64,000 bases of DNA, taken from contig JAHZDE010000009.1 in assembly GCA_019422525.1 (NCBI GenBank), forward strand, positions 41,929 through 105,928, given 5' to 3'. The DNA comes from Clostridiales bacterium. GTDB taxonomy: Bacteria > Bacillota > Clostridia > Oscillospirales > Acutalibacteraceae. Under the pieces are notes generated by a model. The model worked only from the letters and a program-made list of their open reading frames with translations, had not been told where the DNA came from and did not search any database. Below are positions 8,882 through 17,775 of the stretch, one piece after another (within the stretch, counting starts at the first letter, position 1; each line of letters opens with the position of its first letter). The position numbers and the translations under genes are program-made.

Positions 8882-8915
8882 GACAAAAGCCGGTCCCCAT
8901 TCCGGGAACCGGCTT
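8882..8915 (-). terminator. Riboswitch expression-platform terminator
   Basis: Stem AAGCCGGT-CCC pairing with GGGGACCGGCTT, followed by TTTTG on the minus strand, between the TPP aptamer and the thiS ribosome binding site. Its position fits transcription termination when TPP is bound. Confidence 0.88.
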
Positions 8916-8953
8916 CATGCTCAAAAATATTGCTATTCTTAAAGAGACAGAAT

Positions 8954-9043
8954 CGACAGCTTCCCTACGATGGTACTAACCAACAGGTTCAATGGGTTAG
9001 GCTACTCGCCCTCTCAGCCGCTTTTAGACGGCACCCCAGCTTT
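8954..9043 (-). promoter_or_regulatory. TPP riboswitch (THI element)
   Basis: The minus strand holds the conserved aptamer blocks in order: GGGGTGCC, CTGAGAGGG, AACCCATTGAACCTG, GTTAGTACC and GGGAA, closed by a P1 helix with one mismatch. It precedes thiS and is followed by a terminator hairpin, so it should switch off the whole operon when thiamine pyrophosphate is high. Confidence 0.95.
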
Positions 9044-9059
9044 CTTATATTTCTATGTC

Positions 9060-9088
9060 AGTATAGTCTCTTTTCAGCGTCTTGTCAA
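9060..9088 (-). promoter_or_regulatory. Thiamine operon promoter
   Basis: TTGACA (9083-9088), a 17-base spacer and TATACT (9060-9065) on the minus strand. The -35 box overlaps the last codons of the upstream surface-protein gene, and the start point would fall just before the TPP aptamer. Confidence 0.85.
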
Positions 9089-10701
9089 GAGCGGGCTTTT
9101 TTACGCAAAACCACGGCACAAACGCTACCAGAAATCATCAACACAACTGCCGCAGCAACAGGAAGCACATTGTCTCCGGTTTGTGGAGTTTCGGGCTTCT
9201 CTGTGGGGGTGGGCTGTTCGGTAGAGTCTGGTTTATCGGTAGGAGTAGGTGTGGGCGTGGGTGTAGGAGTTGGTGTCGGGGTAGGAGTCGGTGTGGGGGT
9301 CGGTTCTACCGGTGTCTTCACATCACGACGGTACTGAATTACAATCTGATTAGATTGAGAATCCAATACCAGCTGGATGTTGCCGTTATCGCTGTAATAC
9401 TGGTATGTTTCCCCATTATATACCGGCTGCTGCTCTATGTCCGAAGCCAGAATGGTTTCGCCTACAATACCGGATACAGGTTCTTCCGTGACGGTTCCGT
9501 CCAGTACATATTCGCCGCCGTCTGTACTGGTATAGTACTGATGGACAACCTGATAGGTGGTATCCATTTGACGGAAAGAAATAGAATTCAGATACTGGAA
9601 GTCATACAGCTGATAAGCATTTCCGGTTCCGGGGCCATCCAACGACAGTGTCATCGTAAAGGCCATGGTTTCGCCTTTTTCCAACAAATCGGCATTTTCC
9701 AAATTATCGAAATAATCGTCGGTTTGCTGATACAGAGCCTCATCCGTCATATAGTCACCAATACCCCGGGTGCGGGTAAAGGCTGTATTCCGGTTGGAGT
9801 TCATATCCGCGCATTCATCACCGTAAGCAATGGCAAGCAGCTCTTGATAGAAGATATCATAGCTAAGTTCCGCCAGTTCTTCTTCAGGAAACTTCAGCTG
9901 AACATCCAGCGTGCCATCACTATTTTGCATAGCGTAGATATATTCATCCCACTGGGGATATTCGGCCAGATATTTTTCCAGTTGTTCCACCGTCATGGTG
10001 AACTGGGAGTTCTGTCCGAAGTTAGCGGTTGCGTTGATGAACTTGTTCCAAGTGGTGGAATCCGCTTTCATTTCATCCCAGCTTGCAAAAGAGGTTCCAT
10101 ACAGGTTGTTGTAGTAGTCCAGCATATAGTCGCTCAATGCTGTTTCTTCGGTATAACCTTTTTCTGCCAGCGTGTCATAAAGTCCAAACATCATGTCAGC
10201 GGTTACATTTTTGGAGCCTACTCCAAACAACCCCTGGCAAATAGACTTGTCCGCTACAGGAATTGCACCAACATAGGTCAGCGGAATCTGCTTTCCATCA
10301 AATCCAGTAAAAGAAGTCAGCGGGATATCCGGATTCAGGGAACTCAAATCCTGCGGAGCAATGGAAAAGCTTCCTTCCTGATAGGCGTAAGCATGGTTCG
10401 ATTCATTGGTAATATAGACGTGGAAGTCATAGCTATCTCCCGGCAAAACATACCCTGATTCGTTAATCATTTCAGTAGCTGCCTGGCTGAGAACAGCTTC
10501 TACCTCTGCACCGGCTGCATCGTTAATAGTCAAGTACAAGTTGTAGTAGCTGTCTGTTCCTTGGTCTACATAACCGGATTTTTCTTCATCTACGGTAACA
10601 GGACCCTGCTCGATTTCTACCGCTGATGCACTGACAGCGCACATTCCACACAACAGTGCTGCGCTGAGAAACACTGCCGTGGCTCTTGCTGCAAATTTCA
10701 T
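9085..10701 (-). CDS. Sortase-anchored surface protein
   Basis: 538-aa exported protein of unknown job. It has a signal peptide (residues 1 to about 27, ending ASA), a large extracellular body, a C-terminal module starting YQVVHQYYTS that resembles MucBP-like repeats, a Pro-Thr spacer, then a sorting signal: PQTGD instead of LPXTG, a hydrophobic helix and a basic tail (RKKARS). The ATG follows AAGGAG. No sortase gene is seen nearby, so a housekeeping sortase would have to act in trans. No terminator separates it from the thiamine promoter downstream. I do not recognise the main domain. Confidence 0.85.
   Translation of the reverse strand: MKFAARATAVFLSAALLCGMCAVSASAVEIEQGPVTVDEEKSGYVDQGTDSYYNLYLTINDAAGAEVEAVLSQAATEMINESGYVLPGDSYDFHVYITNESNHAYAYQEGSFSIAPQDLSSLNPDIPLTSFTGFDGKQIPLTYVGAIPVADKSICQGLFGVGSKNVTADMMFGLYDTLAEKGYTEETALSDYMLDYYNNLYGTSFASWDEMKADSTTWNKFINATANFGQNSQFTMTVEQLEKYLAEYPQWDEYIYAMQNSDGTLDVQLKFPEEELAELSYDIFYQELLAIAYGDECADMNSNRNTAFTRTRGIGDYMTDEALYQQTDDYFDNLENADLLEKGETMAFTMTLSLDGPGTGNAYQLYDFQYLNSISFRQMDTTYQVVHQYYTSTDGGEYVLDGTVTEEPVSGIVGETILASDIEQQPVYNGETYQYYSDNGNIQLVLDSQSNQIVIQYRRDVKTPVEPTPTPTPTPTPTPTPTPTPTPTDKPDSTEQPTPTEKPETPQTGDNVLPVAAAVVLMISGSVCAVVLRKKARS
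9238..9303 (-). repeat. Pro-Thr microsatellite-like coding repeat
   Basis: Imperfect 6-base tandem units encoding (Pro-Thr)n, the wall-spanning spacer of the surface protein. Slippage here would change spacer length without breaking the frame when whole units are lost or gained. Confidence 0.9.
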
Positions 10702-10823
10702 AGTCGATTCTCCTTCCTGAAAGATAGTCGTTGGCTCTCTGCACCCGTATCTCTTGGAGCCGCAGATATTGGACAGGTTAAGAAAGCTATTGGAAGATGG
10801 AAAATCTGTCCATATCTACTTTT

Positions 10824-10852
10824 ATTATACCTGATAGCATTAGTAGAATCAA
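10824..10852 (-). promoter_or_regulatory. Promoter of the surface-protein gene
   Basis: TTGATT (10847-10852), a 17-base spacer and TATAAT (10824-10829) on the minus strand, about 120 bases before the ATG. The remaining leader shows no recognised riboswitch. Confidence 0.7.
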
Positions 10853-10921
10853 TACGGATTGGGCAGATCATTTGTCCTAAAGTACCAAAAATCGTATCAA
10901 AAGTTTGAGCATATCTTTTCA

Positions 10922-10950
10922 TTGACTTTCGGTTTTTGTGCGTTTACTAT
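10922..10950 (+). promoter_or_regulatory. Candidate promoter of the URO-D family gene
   Basis: TTGACT (10922-10927), a 17-base spacer and TACTAT (10945-10950), about 56 bases before the ATG at 11007. With the divergent promoter above, this accounts for the ~300-base gap between the two genes. Confidence 0.5.
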
Positions 10951-11006
10951 TACAATGAGTTTGGAAAACAAACTGTAATGTTGTATTGAAGAAAGGAATT
11001 GGAATT

Positions 11007-12125
11007 ATGACGGATTTTGCAAAATTACACGAAGATGTATGTTTTAGAAAAGCCGGAGGAAAAGTCATCTGGCAGCCCCGGATTGACTGTTGGATAAGTG
11101 ACCGGATGTTTGCGAACGGTGAGCTTCCTGGAATTTACAAGGGAATGACTAAGGCCGAAATTTATCGGGAGCTGGGGTGTTCTGCCCGTATCTATGAATA
11201 TAACGACTGCTTTTATCCGGTATATGACGATACCATTCACTATTCGGTAAAAACAGAAGGGGAATTGCAAACCGAAACTATGGAAACACCGGTGGGAACG
11301 GTAACCCATGTGCTCAAATCTACCCCCAGCAGCTGGGCCAAGCTGGTAGCAAAAGAGTGGGTATGTTCTGAAGAAGATTTAAAAGTTTTTACCTATATTG
11401 AGCAGCATACTAATTGGGCGTATTCCCAAGAGCACTTTGACAAAACTATGGCTGAATGGGGAAATCTGGGAGCGCCGACGATTTTTATGCCCCGGGTATC
11501 CATGCAGCGGCTGTATATTGATTTGATGGGTGTGGAAGAAGCGGTCTATGCACTCATGGATTATCCTGAAACTGTGGAAGAGTATTTTGACGCTTTGCGG
11601 GAATGCCATTTCCGTCTTATTGATGTGATTAACCAGTCGCCCATCAAAATTATCAATTTTGGAGACAATGTCCATTCCGGTACACTCTCTCCTGCTCTGT
11701 TTGAAAAATATGTGCTGCCCGAATATCAAATGCGTTGTGAACGTCTGCACAAAGCTGGAAAATTTGTCTGCGCTCATTTTGATGGGGATAACCGGGGATT
11801 GATGCAATATTATCGGCAGACCGGGCTGGACGGGATTGAAGCCATTACCCCTGTTCCCCAAGGCGATGTTACTTTAGAGGAAGTTCACGAGAACCTCGGT
11901 GATATGTTCCTACTGGATGGAATTCCGGCTGTTTACTTTGACGAGGAGTTTTCGGAAGAGGTATTGGTAGATTGTGTACACAAAATTCTGGATTTGTTCG
12001 CGCCCAACCTGATTTTGGGAATTTCTGATGAGATTTCTTCTACCGGAGACATTGAACGGATTCGTCTGGTGGGAAAAATTGTAGAGGAATATAACCGCAG
12101 CGTGGAAGAAAACGCCCGCTCATAA
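11007..12125 (+). CDS. Uroporphyrinogen decarboxylase (URO-D) family protein
   Basis: 372-aa TIM-barrel protein of the URO-D superfamily, which includes HemE and the MtaA/CmuA-type cobalamin methyltransferases. The start ATG is preceded by AAGGA nine bases upstream; a TTG 21 bases earlier lacks such a site. The C-terminal half has HFDGDNRG and GIEAITPVPQGD, the usual zinc/substrate region of the methyltransferase-like branch. No haem genes and no corrinoid protein lie beside it, so a decarboxylase role is unlikely and a methyltransferase role is only inferred. Confidence 0.75.
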   Translation: MTDFAKLHEDVCFRKAGGKVIWQPRIDCWISDRMFANGELPGIYKGMTKAEIYRELGCSARIYEYNDCFYPVYDDTIHYSVKTEGELQTETMETPVGTVTHVLKSTPSSWAKLVAKEWVCSEEDLKVFTYIEQHTNWAYSQEHFDKTMAEWGNLGAPTIFMPRVSMQRLYIDLMGVEEAVYALMDYPETVEEYFDALRECHFRLIDVINQSPIKIINFGDNVHSGTLSPALFEKYVLPEYQMRCERLHKAGKFVCAHFDGDNRGLMQYYRQTGLDGIEAITPVPQGDVTLEEVHENLGDMFLLDGIPAVYFDEEFSEEVLVDCVHKILDLFAPNLILGISDEISSTGDIERIRLVGKIVEEYNRSVEENARS

Positions 12126-12224
12126 GAAAGGTTTCCCCGTATTTCGACTGGACGAACCGGAGAATTTTGTGGTACAATCGGAATTGCCTTTTGGTATGCA
12201 TCTTTTTTGAAAAGAGGTTTTGTC

Positions 12225-13355
12225 ATGAACGAAAAAGAAATTTCCGAAATCCGCCGCCGTTTTCGGCAGGATAAAAGCAATATTACTCATATACGGGGCT
12301 GTTATGTCAATGAAAAAAAGGAAATCGTCACGGAGTTTGATGAGTCCCTTTCTATGATGGATGAGGAAGAATGTGAAAAGTTTCTCACGATTCTTAAACG
12401 TACCCTCTCTGGAAACCTGGGGAAAAATCTAACAGATATCTCCTTTACTACCAGTCAGGTTGTGGACAGCGAAGAGCATCGCCTGCTTATGTCCCTTCGG
12501 GAATCGAATTTGAAAAACGATGATGTGGTGCGGGAGTTCTTTCTGCGGGTGGCAGAATCTGTATCCATGGATGGCCATTATCTGATTTTGTTGGCACACG
12601 ATACCTATGATGTTTACTACCGTTCTCGGGACGGCCAGCGCCAAGACGACGCCTCCTCTGAAGTCTATTCCTATATCGTTTGCAGCATTTGCCCCATTAA
12701 AATGACCAAACCGGCCCTCAGTTACTATATCCCGGAAAACCGGTTCCGCAATTTGCAGATTGACCGCATTGTAGCGCCGCCGGAAATCGGGTTTATATTC
12801 CCGGCTTTTGATGACCGCTGCGCCAATATTTATAATGCTTTGTACTACTCCAAAAGTCCTGCCGGAAACCATCCCGAATTTGCCGAGGCCATTTTTAAAA
12901 CTGATTTGCCCATGCCCGCCGATGAACAAAAAGAAACTTTTGAGTCGATTTTGGAAGATACCCTTTCAGATGACTGTAATTTAGAGGTCGTGCAGGCAGT
13001 CCAAAACCAGCTGTGTGAAAAAATCGAAGAGCACAAGGCAGCAAAAGAAGACGAGCCCCTGACAGTATCCAAAAGTGAAGTACAGGAGATTCTGGAATCC
13101 TGCGGGGTAGCACAAGAACATATTGATTCCTTCTCGGAAAAATATGATGCAGAATTTGGCGCAGAATGCCAGCTGACACCGCGGAACCTGGTGAATACTC
13201 GTCAATTTCAAGTTTCTACTCCCAGTGTAGTCATTCGAACCAGTCCAGACAAAAGTGACCTGATTGAGACCCGTGTGATTGATGGCGTGAAATATTTGCT
13301 GGTACGGGTGGAAGAAGGCGTGGAAGTAAACGGCGTCAGTATCCAGATTTCCTAA
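12225..13355 (+). CDS. DUF4317 domain-containing protein
   Basis: 376-aa protein of a family common in Clostridia with no known function. The N-terminus (MNEKEISEIRRRF, then HIRGCYVNEK) and the internal ICPIKMTKPALSYY stretch are what I recognise. The start ATG at 12225 is preceded by GAGG; the frame is open 18 bases further up only to a TTG. No signal peptide or membrane helix is seen, so it is probably cytoplasmic. It stands alone between two terminators or gaps. Confidence 0.8.
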   Translation: MNEKEISEIRRRFRQDKSNITHIRGCYVNEKKEIVTEFDESLSMMDEEECEKFLTILKRTLSGNLGKNLTDISFTTSQVVDSEEHRLLMSLRESNLKNDDVVREFFLRVAESVSMDGHYLILLAHDTYDVYYRSRDGQRQDDASSEVYSYIVCSICPIKMTKPALSYYIPENRFRNLQIDRIVAPPEIGFIFPAFDDRCANIYNALYYSKSPAGNHPEFAEAIFKTDLPMPADEQKETFESILEDTLSDDCNLEVVQAVQNQLCEKIEEHKAAKEDEPLTVSKSEVQEILESCGVAQEHIDSFSEKYDAEFGAECQLTPRNLVNTRQFQVSTPSVVIRTSPDKSDLIETRVIDGVKYLLVRVEEGVEVNGVSIQIS

Positions 13356-13371
13356 TAACTGTAAAAATCAA

Positions 13372-13414
13372 AAACCCCCGAAGAAGCCTTTTTAACAGGT
13401 TTCTCCGGGGGTTT
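13372..13414. terminator. Bidirectional terminator after the DUF4317 gene
   Basis: Stem AAACCCCCG...CGGGGGTTT with further pairing (AGAA/TTCT, CCT/AGG) towards the loop and T-rich ends on both strands. It serves the plus-strand DUF4317 gene and the minus-strand DUF3783 gene that converge here. Confidence 0.85.
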
Positions 13415-13435
13415 ACTTTATCAACAGAAAGTTTT

Positions 13436-13840
13436 TTAGCCTTTCTTAGTCATCATTTCATGTTCTTTGCAGACCTGCTCATACAGCTGATAAAATGGCC
13501 AGTCTCGATTAGTAGGAGTAATGACGGCTTTCCTTTCCACCCGCACAGTAGGCTCTTTGGCCAACGTGTTGAGAATCTCGTTGAGGCGGGCACGAGAACC
13601 GACTTTCATGACCATCATCTCATAGGGCATGGGTTCCCCATCATAAGTTTTTCCACACGAAACAAAACCGTCCATTTTGGCGCAGAACCCTACTGACTCC
13701 GAAATCATTTCATCGGTAATCGTAACCGTTTCAATGTTCATATCGGATAACATTTGCCGCAGCTTTTTTCCTTTTTCCGTCTCCTCCTCCAATTTGTACA
13801 GGAGAAAAACTTCTTTTTCCGGACGAATATGGGCTTTCAT
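13436..13840 (-). CDS. DUF3783 domain-containing protein
   Basis: 134-aa protein of unknown function. Start ATG at 13840 follows GGAG; the frame is open further upstream but without such a site. The visible pattern is a short alpha/beta domain (VFLLYKLEEE, LRQMLSDMNI) with a central FVSCG and a C-terminal segment NRDWPFYQLYEQVCKEH. This resembles the DUF3783 family of clostridial small proteins. No transmembrane segment is present. Confidence 0.65.
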   Translation of the reverse strand: MKAHIRPEKEVFLLYKLEEETEKGKKLRQMLSDMNIETVTITDEMISESVGFCAKMDGFVSCGKTYDGEPMPYEMMVMKVGSRARLNEILNTLAKEPTVRVERKAVITPTNRDWPFYQLYEQVCKEHEMMTKKG

Positions 13841-13862
13841 AACAAGCTCCTTTCCATAATAA

Positions 13863-13899
13863 ATAAAAAGGGGAAACCCAAAGAACAGGTTTCCCCTAA
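13863..13899 (-). terminator. Terminator of the hydratase gene
   Basis: On the minus strand AGGGGAAACC pairs with GGTTTCCCCT across a short loop, followed by TTTTTATT. It lies just after the stop of the hydratase gene. Confidence 0.85.
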
Positions 13900-13924
13900 A
13901 AACCATTTCTTTTCGGAGAAATGA

Positions 13925-16195
13925 TTAGCGCTTATAGTAGTTAATCAGGCAGCCGTCCAGCAGAATCTGACGCTCGTCGTCGGTGAGAGCCGCGATGGAC
14001 AAAGTGAACTCTTTTGCCTCATCGCCCAGCACATAAGCGGGAATGGAAGCGATGTCGCCCTTTTCCAAAATGGCGCGGGCATTAGGCACAAGAATATAGT
14101 CGCCCAGCTTAAAGGGAGTCTCCCCCTCATACTGGAAGGGCAGCATGCCCCAGTTGATGAGGTTGGAGCGATAGCGCTTGGTGGCGTACTCCACGGCGAT
14201 GTTAGCGCCTGCGCCCAGCACACGCTGACAGCTGGCAGCCTGCTCACGGGCGGAGCCGTCGCCGGGCTTGATGGCATAAATGGTGGAAGCGATGCCGATG
14301 CTGTCCCAGCCCACATTCTCGCAGCCGGGAACCTTGTGTACTTTTTCCAACAAAGCAGCGTCATACTGGCCAGCGGCACGAGCCTTTTCCTCGGCCTGCA
14401 CTTCTTTGGCACGACCCACATAAGCGGGATCTTTCCGGCTCAAAGTGAATTCTGCCAAGCCCAAGGGATTAGAGCGATAGGAGCTGGTTTCACCGCTGGG
14501 AATCAGTTCATCGGTGGTGGTTACCGGGTCGGTGATATAGCTGGTGACCTTGAGCAGCAGATTCTCGGGCAGAGGCTGGATTTCCGGCCAATCCTTGATG
14601 TTGGGACCAAGGCGAAGAATCTTATCAAAATCACCCTTGCCATACCCAGCATAAATACGGCTGCGGTAGCTGGAATCGTCAAACTCATAAGCCGGGATAT
14701 TGGGGGTATAATCAATATCGGTAGCCGGGGTCAGAATACCGCCCATGCGGGTGGTAGCGGCGATGGAGCGGGCGTCCATCAAAGCTACGCCGGCAATCTG
14801 GCCGTTGCCGGGCTTGGAGCCTTCGCGGCTGGGGAAGTTCCGGGTGGTGTGACGGATGGACAGCGAGCCGTTAGCGGGCACATCGCCTGCACCGAAGCAG
14901 GGACCGCAGAAGGCGGTGCGGATGGTAGCGCCGCAGGCCATCAAGTCAGCCAGCGCGCCGTTCTTCATCAGGGCCATCATAGTGGGCTGGCTGCTGGGGT
15001 ACACGCTGAGGGCGTACTCGTCGTTGCCGGCGGAGTGGCCCTTCAAAATCTGAGCGGCCTCGCAGATGTTGGAGTAGGTGCCGCCGGCACATCCGGCGAT
15101 AACGCCCTGGTCTACCCGCAGATGGCCGTTTTCAATTTTATCTACCAGAGACAGCTTGACCTTATCGTTACCAATGAGAGCCTTGCAATCCTCTTCGGTC
15201 TTGTGGAGAATATCCTCCAGGTTGGCGTTCAGCTCTTCAATGGTGTATACATTGGAGGGATGCATGGGCAGCGCGATCATGGGACGGATGCTGGACAGGT
15301 CAACTTCCACCATGCCGTCATAATAGGCCAGGTCTGCAGGAGCCATTTCTTTATAGTCGCCGCTGCGGCCATGGATGGTCAAATACTCCTTGGTCTTGTC
15401 GTCGGTCTCCCAAATGCTGGACAGGCAAGTCGTCTCGGTGGTCATGACGTCGATGCCGCTGCGGTATTCCAAGGCCAAGTTGTGAACGCCGGGGCCCACA
15501 AATTCCATGACTTTATTCTTTACATAGCCATTCTTAAACACAGCGCCGATAATAGCCAACGCTACGTCCTGAGGGCCAACGCCTGTAACAGGGGTACCGG
15601 TCAGGTACACAGCCACCACGCCGGGACGAGCCACGTCATAGGTGCGACCCAGTAGCTGCTTTGCCAGTTCACCGCCGCCTTCGCCGATAGCCATAGTGCC
15701 CAGAGCACCATAGCGGGTGTGGCTGTCGGAACCCAGAATCATCTTACCGCAGCCGGCATACATTTCCCGCATATACTGGTGGATAACCGCCATATGAGGG
15801 GGTACGAAGATGCCGCCATACTTTTTGGCAGCGGAAAGACCGAATAGGTGGTCATCCTCATTGATGGTGCCGCCCACAGCGCACAGGCTGTTGTGGCAGT
15901 TGGTGAGTACATAAGGCATGGGGAACTTTTTCAGGCCGGAAGCACGGGCTGTTTGGACAATACCCACAAAGGTAATATCATGGCTAGCCATAGCGTCGAA
16001 TTTCAGCTTAAGATTTTCGCTGTCGCCGCTCTGGTTGTGGCCTTGCAGAATCCCCCAAGCCATGGTGCCGGTTTTCGCATTATTGATGGCAGCCTCGTCA
16101 AAGCCCAAGGCATTCAGCTTTGCAGGGGCGTCATGGTCAGCCGCCACCCACTGGCCGCGGGCATAGTACATGCCGGTTTTTGTGCAGGAAATCAT
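13925..16195 (-). CDS. Aconitase-family hydratase (YbhJ-like)
   Basis: 756-aa [4Fe-4S] dehydratase-like protein. Visible family marks are GSDSHTRYGALG, the Fe-S cysteines in CAGGTYSNICEA and in FCGPCFGAG, the NFPSREGSKPG stretch and an aconitase swivel domain at the C-terminus. The overall layout resembles the E. coli YbhJ-type hydratase more than AcnA or AcnB. Its substrate is not established, and citrate/isocitrate isomerisation is possible but unproven. AAGGAGG precedes the ATG. No other citric-acid-cycle gene is beside it. Confidence 0.8.
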   Translation of the reverse strand: MISCTKTGMYYARGQWVAADHDAPAKLNALGFDEAAINNAKTGTMAWGILQGHNQSGDSENLKLKFDAMASHDITFVGIVQTARASGLKKFPMPYVLTNCHNSLCAVGGTINEDDHLFGLSAAKKYGGIFVPPHMAVIHQYMREMYAGCGKMILGSDSHTRYGALGTMAIGEGGGELAKQLLGRTYDVARPGVVAVYLTGTPVTGVGPQDVALAIIGAVFKNGYVKNKVMEFVGPGVHNLALEYRSGIDVMTTETTCLSSIWETDDKTKEYLTIHGRSGDYKEMAPADLAYYDGMVEVDLSSIRPMIALPMHPSNVYTIEELNANLEDILHKTEEDCKALIGNDKVKLSLVDKIENGHLRVDQGVIAGCAGGTYSNICEAAQILKGHSAGNDEYALSVYPSSQPTMMALMKNGALADLMACGATIRTAFCGPCFGAGDVPANGSLSIRHTTRNFPSREGSKPGNGQIAGVALMDARSIAATTRMGGILTPATDIDYTPNIPAYEFDDSSYRSRIYAGYGKGDFDKILRLGPNIKDWPEIQPLPENLLLKVTSYITDPVTTTDELIPSGETSSYRSNPLGLAEFTLSRKDPAYVGRAKEVQAEEKARAAGQYDAALLEKVHKVPGCENVGWDSIGIASTIYAIKPGDGSAREQAASCQRVLGAGANIAVEYATKRYRSNLINWGMLPFQYEGETPFKLGDYILVPNARAILEKGDIASIPAYVLGDEAKEFTLSIAALTDDERQILLDGCLINYYKR

Positions 16196-16316
16196 AGAGA
16201 ACCTCCTTATATTTGAACATCATTTTTGCAAGTCGAGCTCACATATACTTCATTATAGCACAAAACACCGGAAGAAGAAAAGATTCCGGCAGATTTTTTT
16301 AGAAAGCAAATAGCCG

Positions 16317-17108
16317 TCAAAGGGGCTTTTCGCGTCTTTTTAGTTCCGTGATTGCACCGTAGTGGGCAATGGTAAAGGATTCGGGTGCAATATTTGCCAG
16401 TAATTCCCGATGCTCCTTTTCCCAGGCAGCAACCTCCTGCTCTGAAAGAGATGCGCCAACTCCCCGGCAGGCTTTGATTCTTCCATTCCAGCTCTCTCTG
16501 GTAAAAGCAATCTCCAGTGGATATTCCTCGTGGGATACAATTTCAAAATACTCATTGTATGGGGCAGGAATGGAAATGGGATGGACGGTTTCCCCTTTTC
16601 CGCCCCACTGCGGATTGTGTTGTAAGACCAGCTTTTCACTGGCCTGTGCAATAGGATCTTCAAAAGGCAGCCAGGACATATACAAAAACAATAAACGGCC
16701 ACCCGGTTTCAGCATCCGATAAAATGCCTGGGCTGTCTGTTGGTGATTAAAATACCAGAAGCACTGACACGCTGTAATCACGTCAAAAGAGTGATCCGGA
16801 AATTCCAAATTTTCCGCTGACAACGCCTGATATTCAATATCCATTCCTTCGGACAGGCGCTTTGCCTGAAAAATCTGGTTTTCCGAAATATCCGTACCTA
16901 CCCATTTTGCACCGTATCGATAAAGATTTCTGGGAAGGACGCCCGTACCGGTCCCTACATCAAGTACTGATTGACCATGCATACATAATCCACGTTGAAG
17001 AATTTTTTCATAAAACTCCTCCGGATAAATATCCCGAAATCTGGCATAATCTTCTGACGTTTTTCCCCAGTCAAAAGCTTTTCCGCCGTCAATTTGTGCG
17101 ATACGCAT
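16317..17108 (-). CDS. Class I SAM-dependent methyltransferase
   Basis: 263-aa soluble methyltransferase of the UbiE/COQ5-like Methyltransf_11 type. The SAM-binding glycine motif is VLDVGTGTG, followed by GTDISENQI and MLKPGGRLLF. The N-terminus (FDWGKTSEDYARFRDIYPEEFY) is often seen in small clostridial methyltransferases. The acceptor is unknown. The ATG is preceded by AGGGGGG. It is a single-gene unit. Confidence 0.88.
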   Translation of the reverse strand: MRIAQIDGGKAFDWGKTSEDYARFRDIYPEEFYEKILQRGLCMHGQSVLDVGTGTGVLPRNLYRYGAKWVGTDISENQIFQAKRLSEGMDIEYQALSAENLEFPDHSFDVITACQCFWYFNHQQTAQAFYRMLKPGGRLLFLYMSWLPFEDPIAQASEKLVLQHNPQWGGKGETVHPISIPAPYNEYFEIVSHEEYPLEIAFTRESWNGRIKACRGVGASLSEQEVAAWEKEHRELLANIAPESFTIAHYGAITELKRREKPL

Positions 17109-17199
17109 TTTATCCCCCCTACTTCTCTCATTAGATTATTATTATAACATAAAACACCGGAAGCAAATAGTATGAAGCTAATTTTAAAGGGGGATTATT

Positions 17200-17691
17200 T
17201 TATTTCCCGCTTTCCGAAAGAATCCCTTCCAATAGCTGCCGCCCTGTTTCGGTTTTGAAAAAGCGCCGGGCAAAGTCTGGAGAAACCGGTTCGCCTTCCA
17301 ACAAGTTTACCAGCAAGTCGGCTTCCATGAGAATTTGCAGCAAGGAATCGATGTTTTCTTCATAGCAGTGGTGGCGAAGCACCATCGGCAGTACCTTTTC
17401 GGCTGCTTCCGGCGGATACCCCGCTTTCTGCAAAAATTCCGGCACCAGTTTCACCGCTTCCCGGCGCTGGTTTTCCTGACAGGCATCACCATATACTTCT
17501 TTACAGTAGCGAATGGGAATATCGTGAAGGATGGCGGCAGCAAAAACGGTCTCCCGCGCCTCTTGTGATAAATTCTCTCCATCGGCAATCAATTCACACA
17601 GGCCCAACACCGACAAAATGTGACGGCTTCTCCGGCTATGGCCCTTTTCATATTGGAGAGCATTGTTCAATAATTGATAAACACGTTCCAT
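17200..17691 (-). CDS. HD-domain phosphohydrolase
   Basis: 163-aa metal-dependent phosphohydrolase-like protein. The metal ligands follow the HD pattern: R-x-R-H in the first helix, AAILHD, LRHH and a late acidic residue in MEADLL. In related genomes yqeK usually follows nadD, and this gene has a similar position, but the clear yqeK of this window is at 49691. This one is a different, shorter HD protein with unknown substrate. Confidence 0.8.
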   Translation of the reverse strand: MERVYQLLNNALQYEKGHSRRSRHILSVLGLCELIADGENLSQEARETVFAAAILHDIPIRYCKEVYGDACQENQRREAVKLVPEFLQKAGYPPEAAEKVLPMVLRHHCYEENIDSLLQILMEADLLVNLLEGEPVSPDFARRFFKTETGRQLLEGILSESGK

Positions 17692-17716
17692 CTTTTAGAT
17701 TCTCCCTTCTATAAAT

Positions 17717-17741
17717 AAGAAAACTCCCGGATGAGCGGGAG
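17717..17741 (-). terminator. Terminator after the DUF3592 gene
   Basis: Minus-strand stem CTCCCG...CGGGAG followed by TTTTCTT, just downstream of the DUF3592 stop. It may end the nadD transcript. Confidence 0.65.
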
Positions 17742-17775
17742 CTTTCCAGATATTTTGTTTCATTGATTGGTTTTA

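Noticed and set aside
9238..9303. Tandem 6-base repeats considered as noncoding satellite
   Set aside because: They encode a Pro-Thr wall spacer in frame inside the surface protein.
9082..10458. 458-codon open frame opposite the surface-protein gene
   Set aside because: The minus-strand protein has a signal peptide, spacer and sorting signal, while this frame encodes nothing recognisable.
10698..10922. 74-codon minus-strand frame upstream of the surface-protein gene
   Set aside because: It covers the promoter of that gene, and no ribosome binding site or conserved sequence is visible.
14336..15655. 439-codon open frame opposite the hydratase gene
   Set aside because: Antisense shadow: Gly/Ala-rich, with no start signal and no family resemblance.
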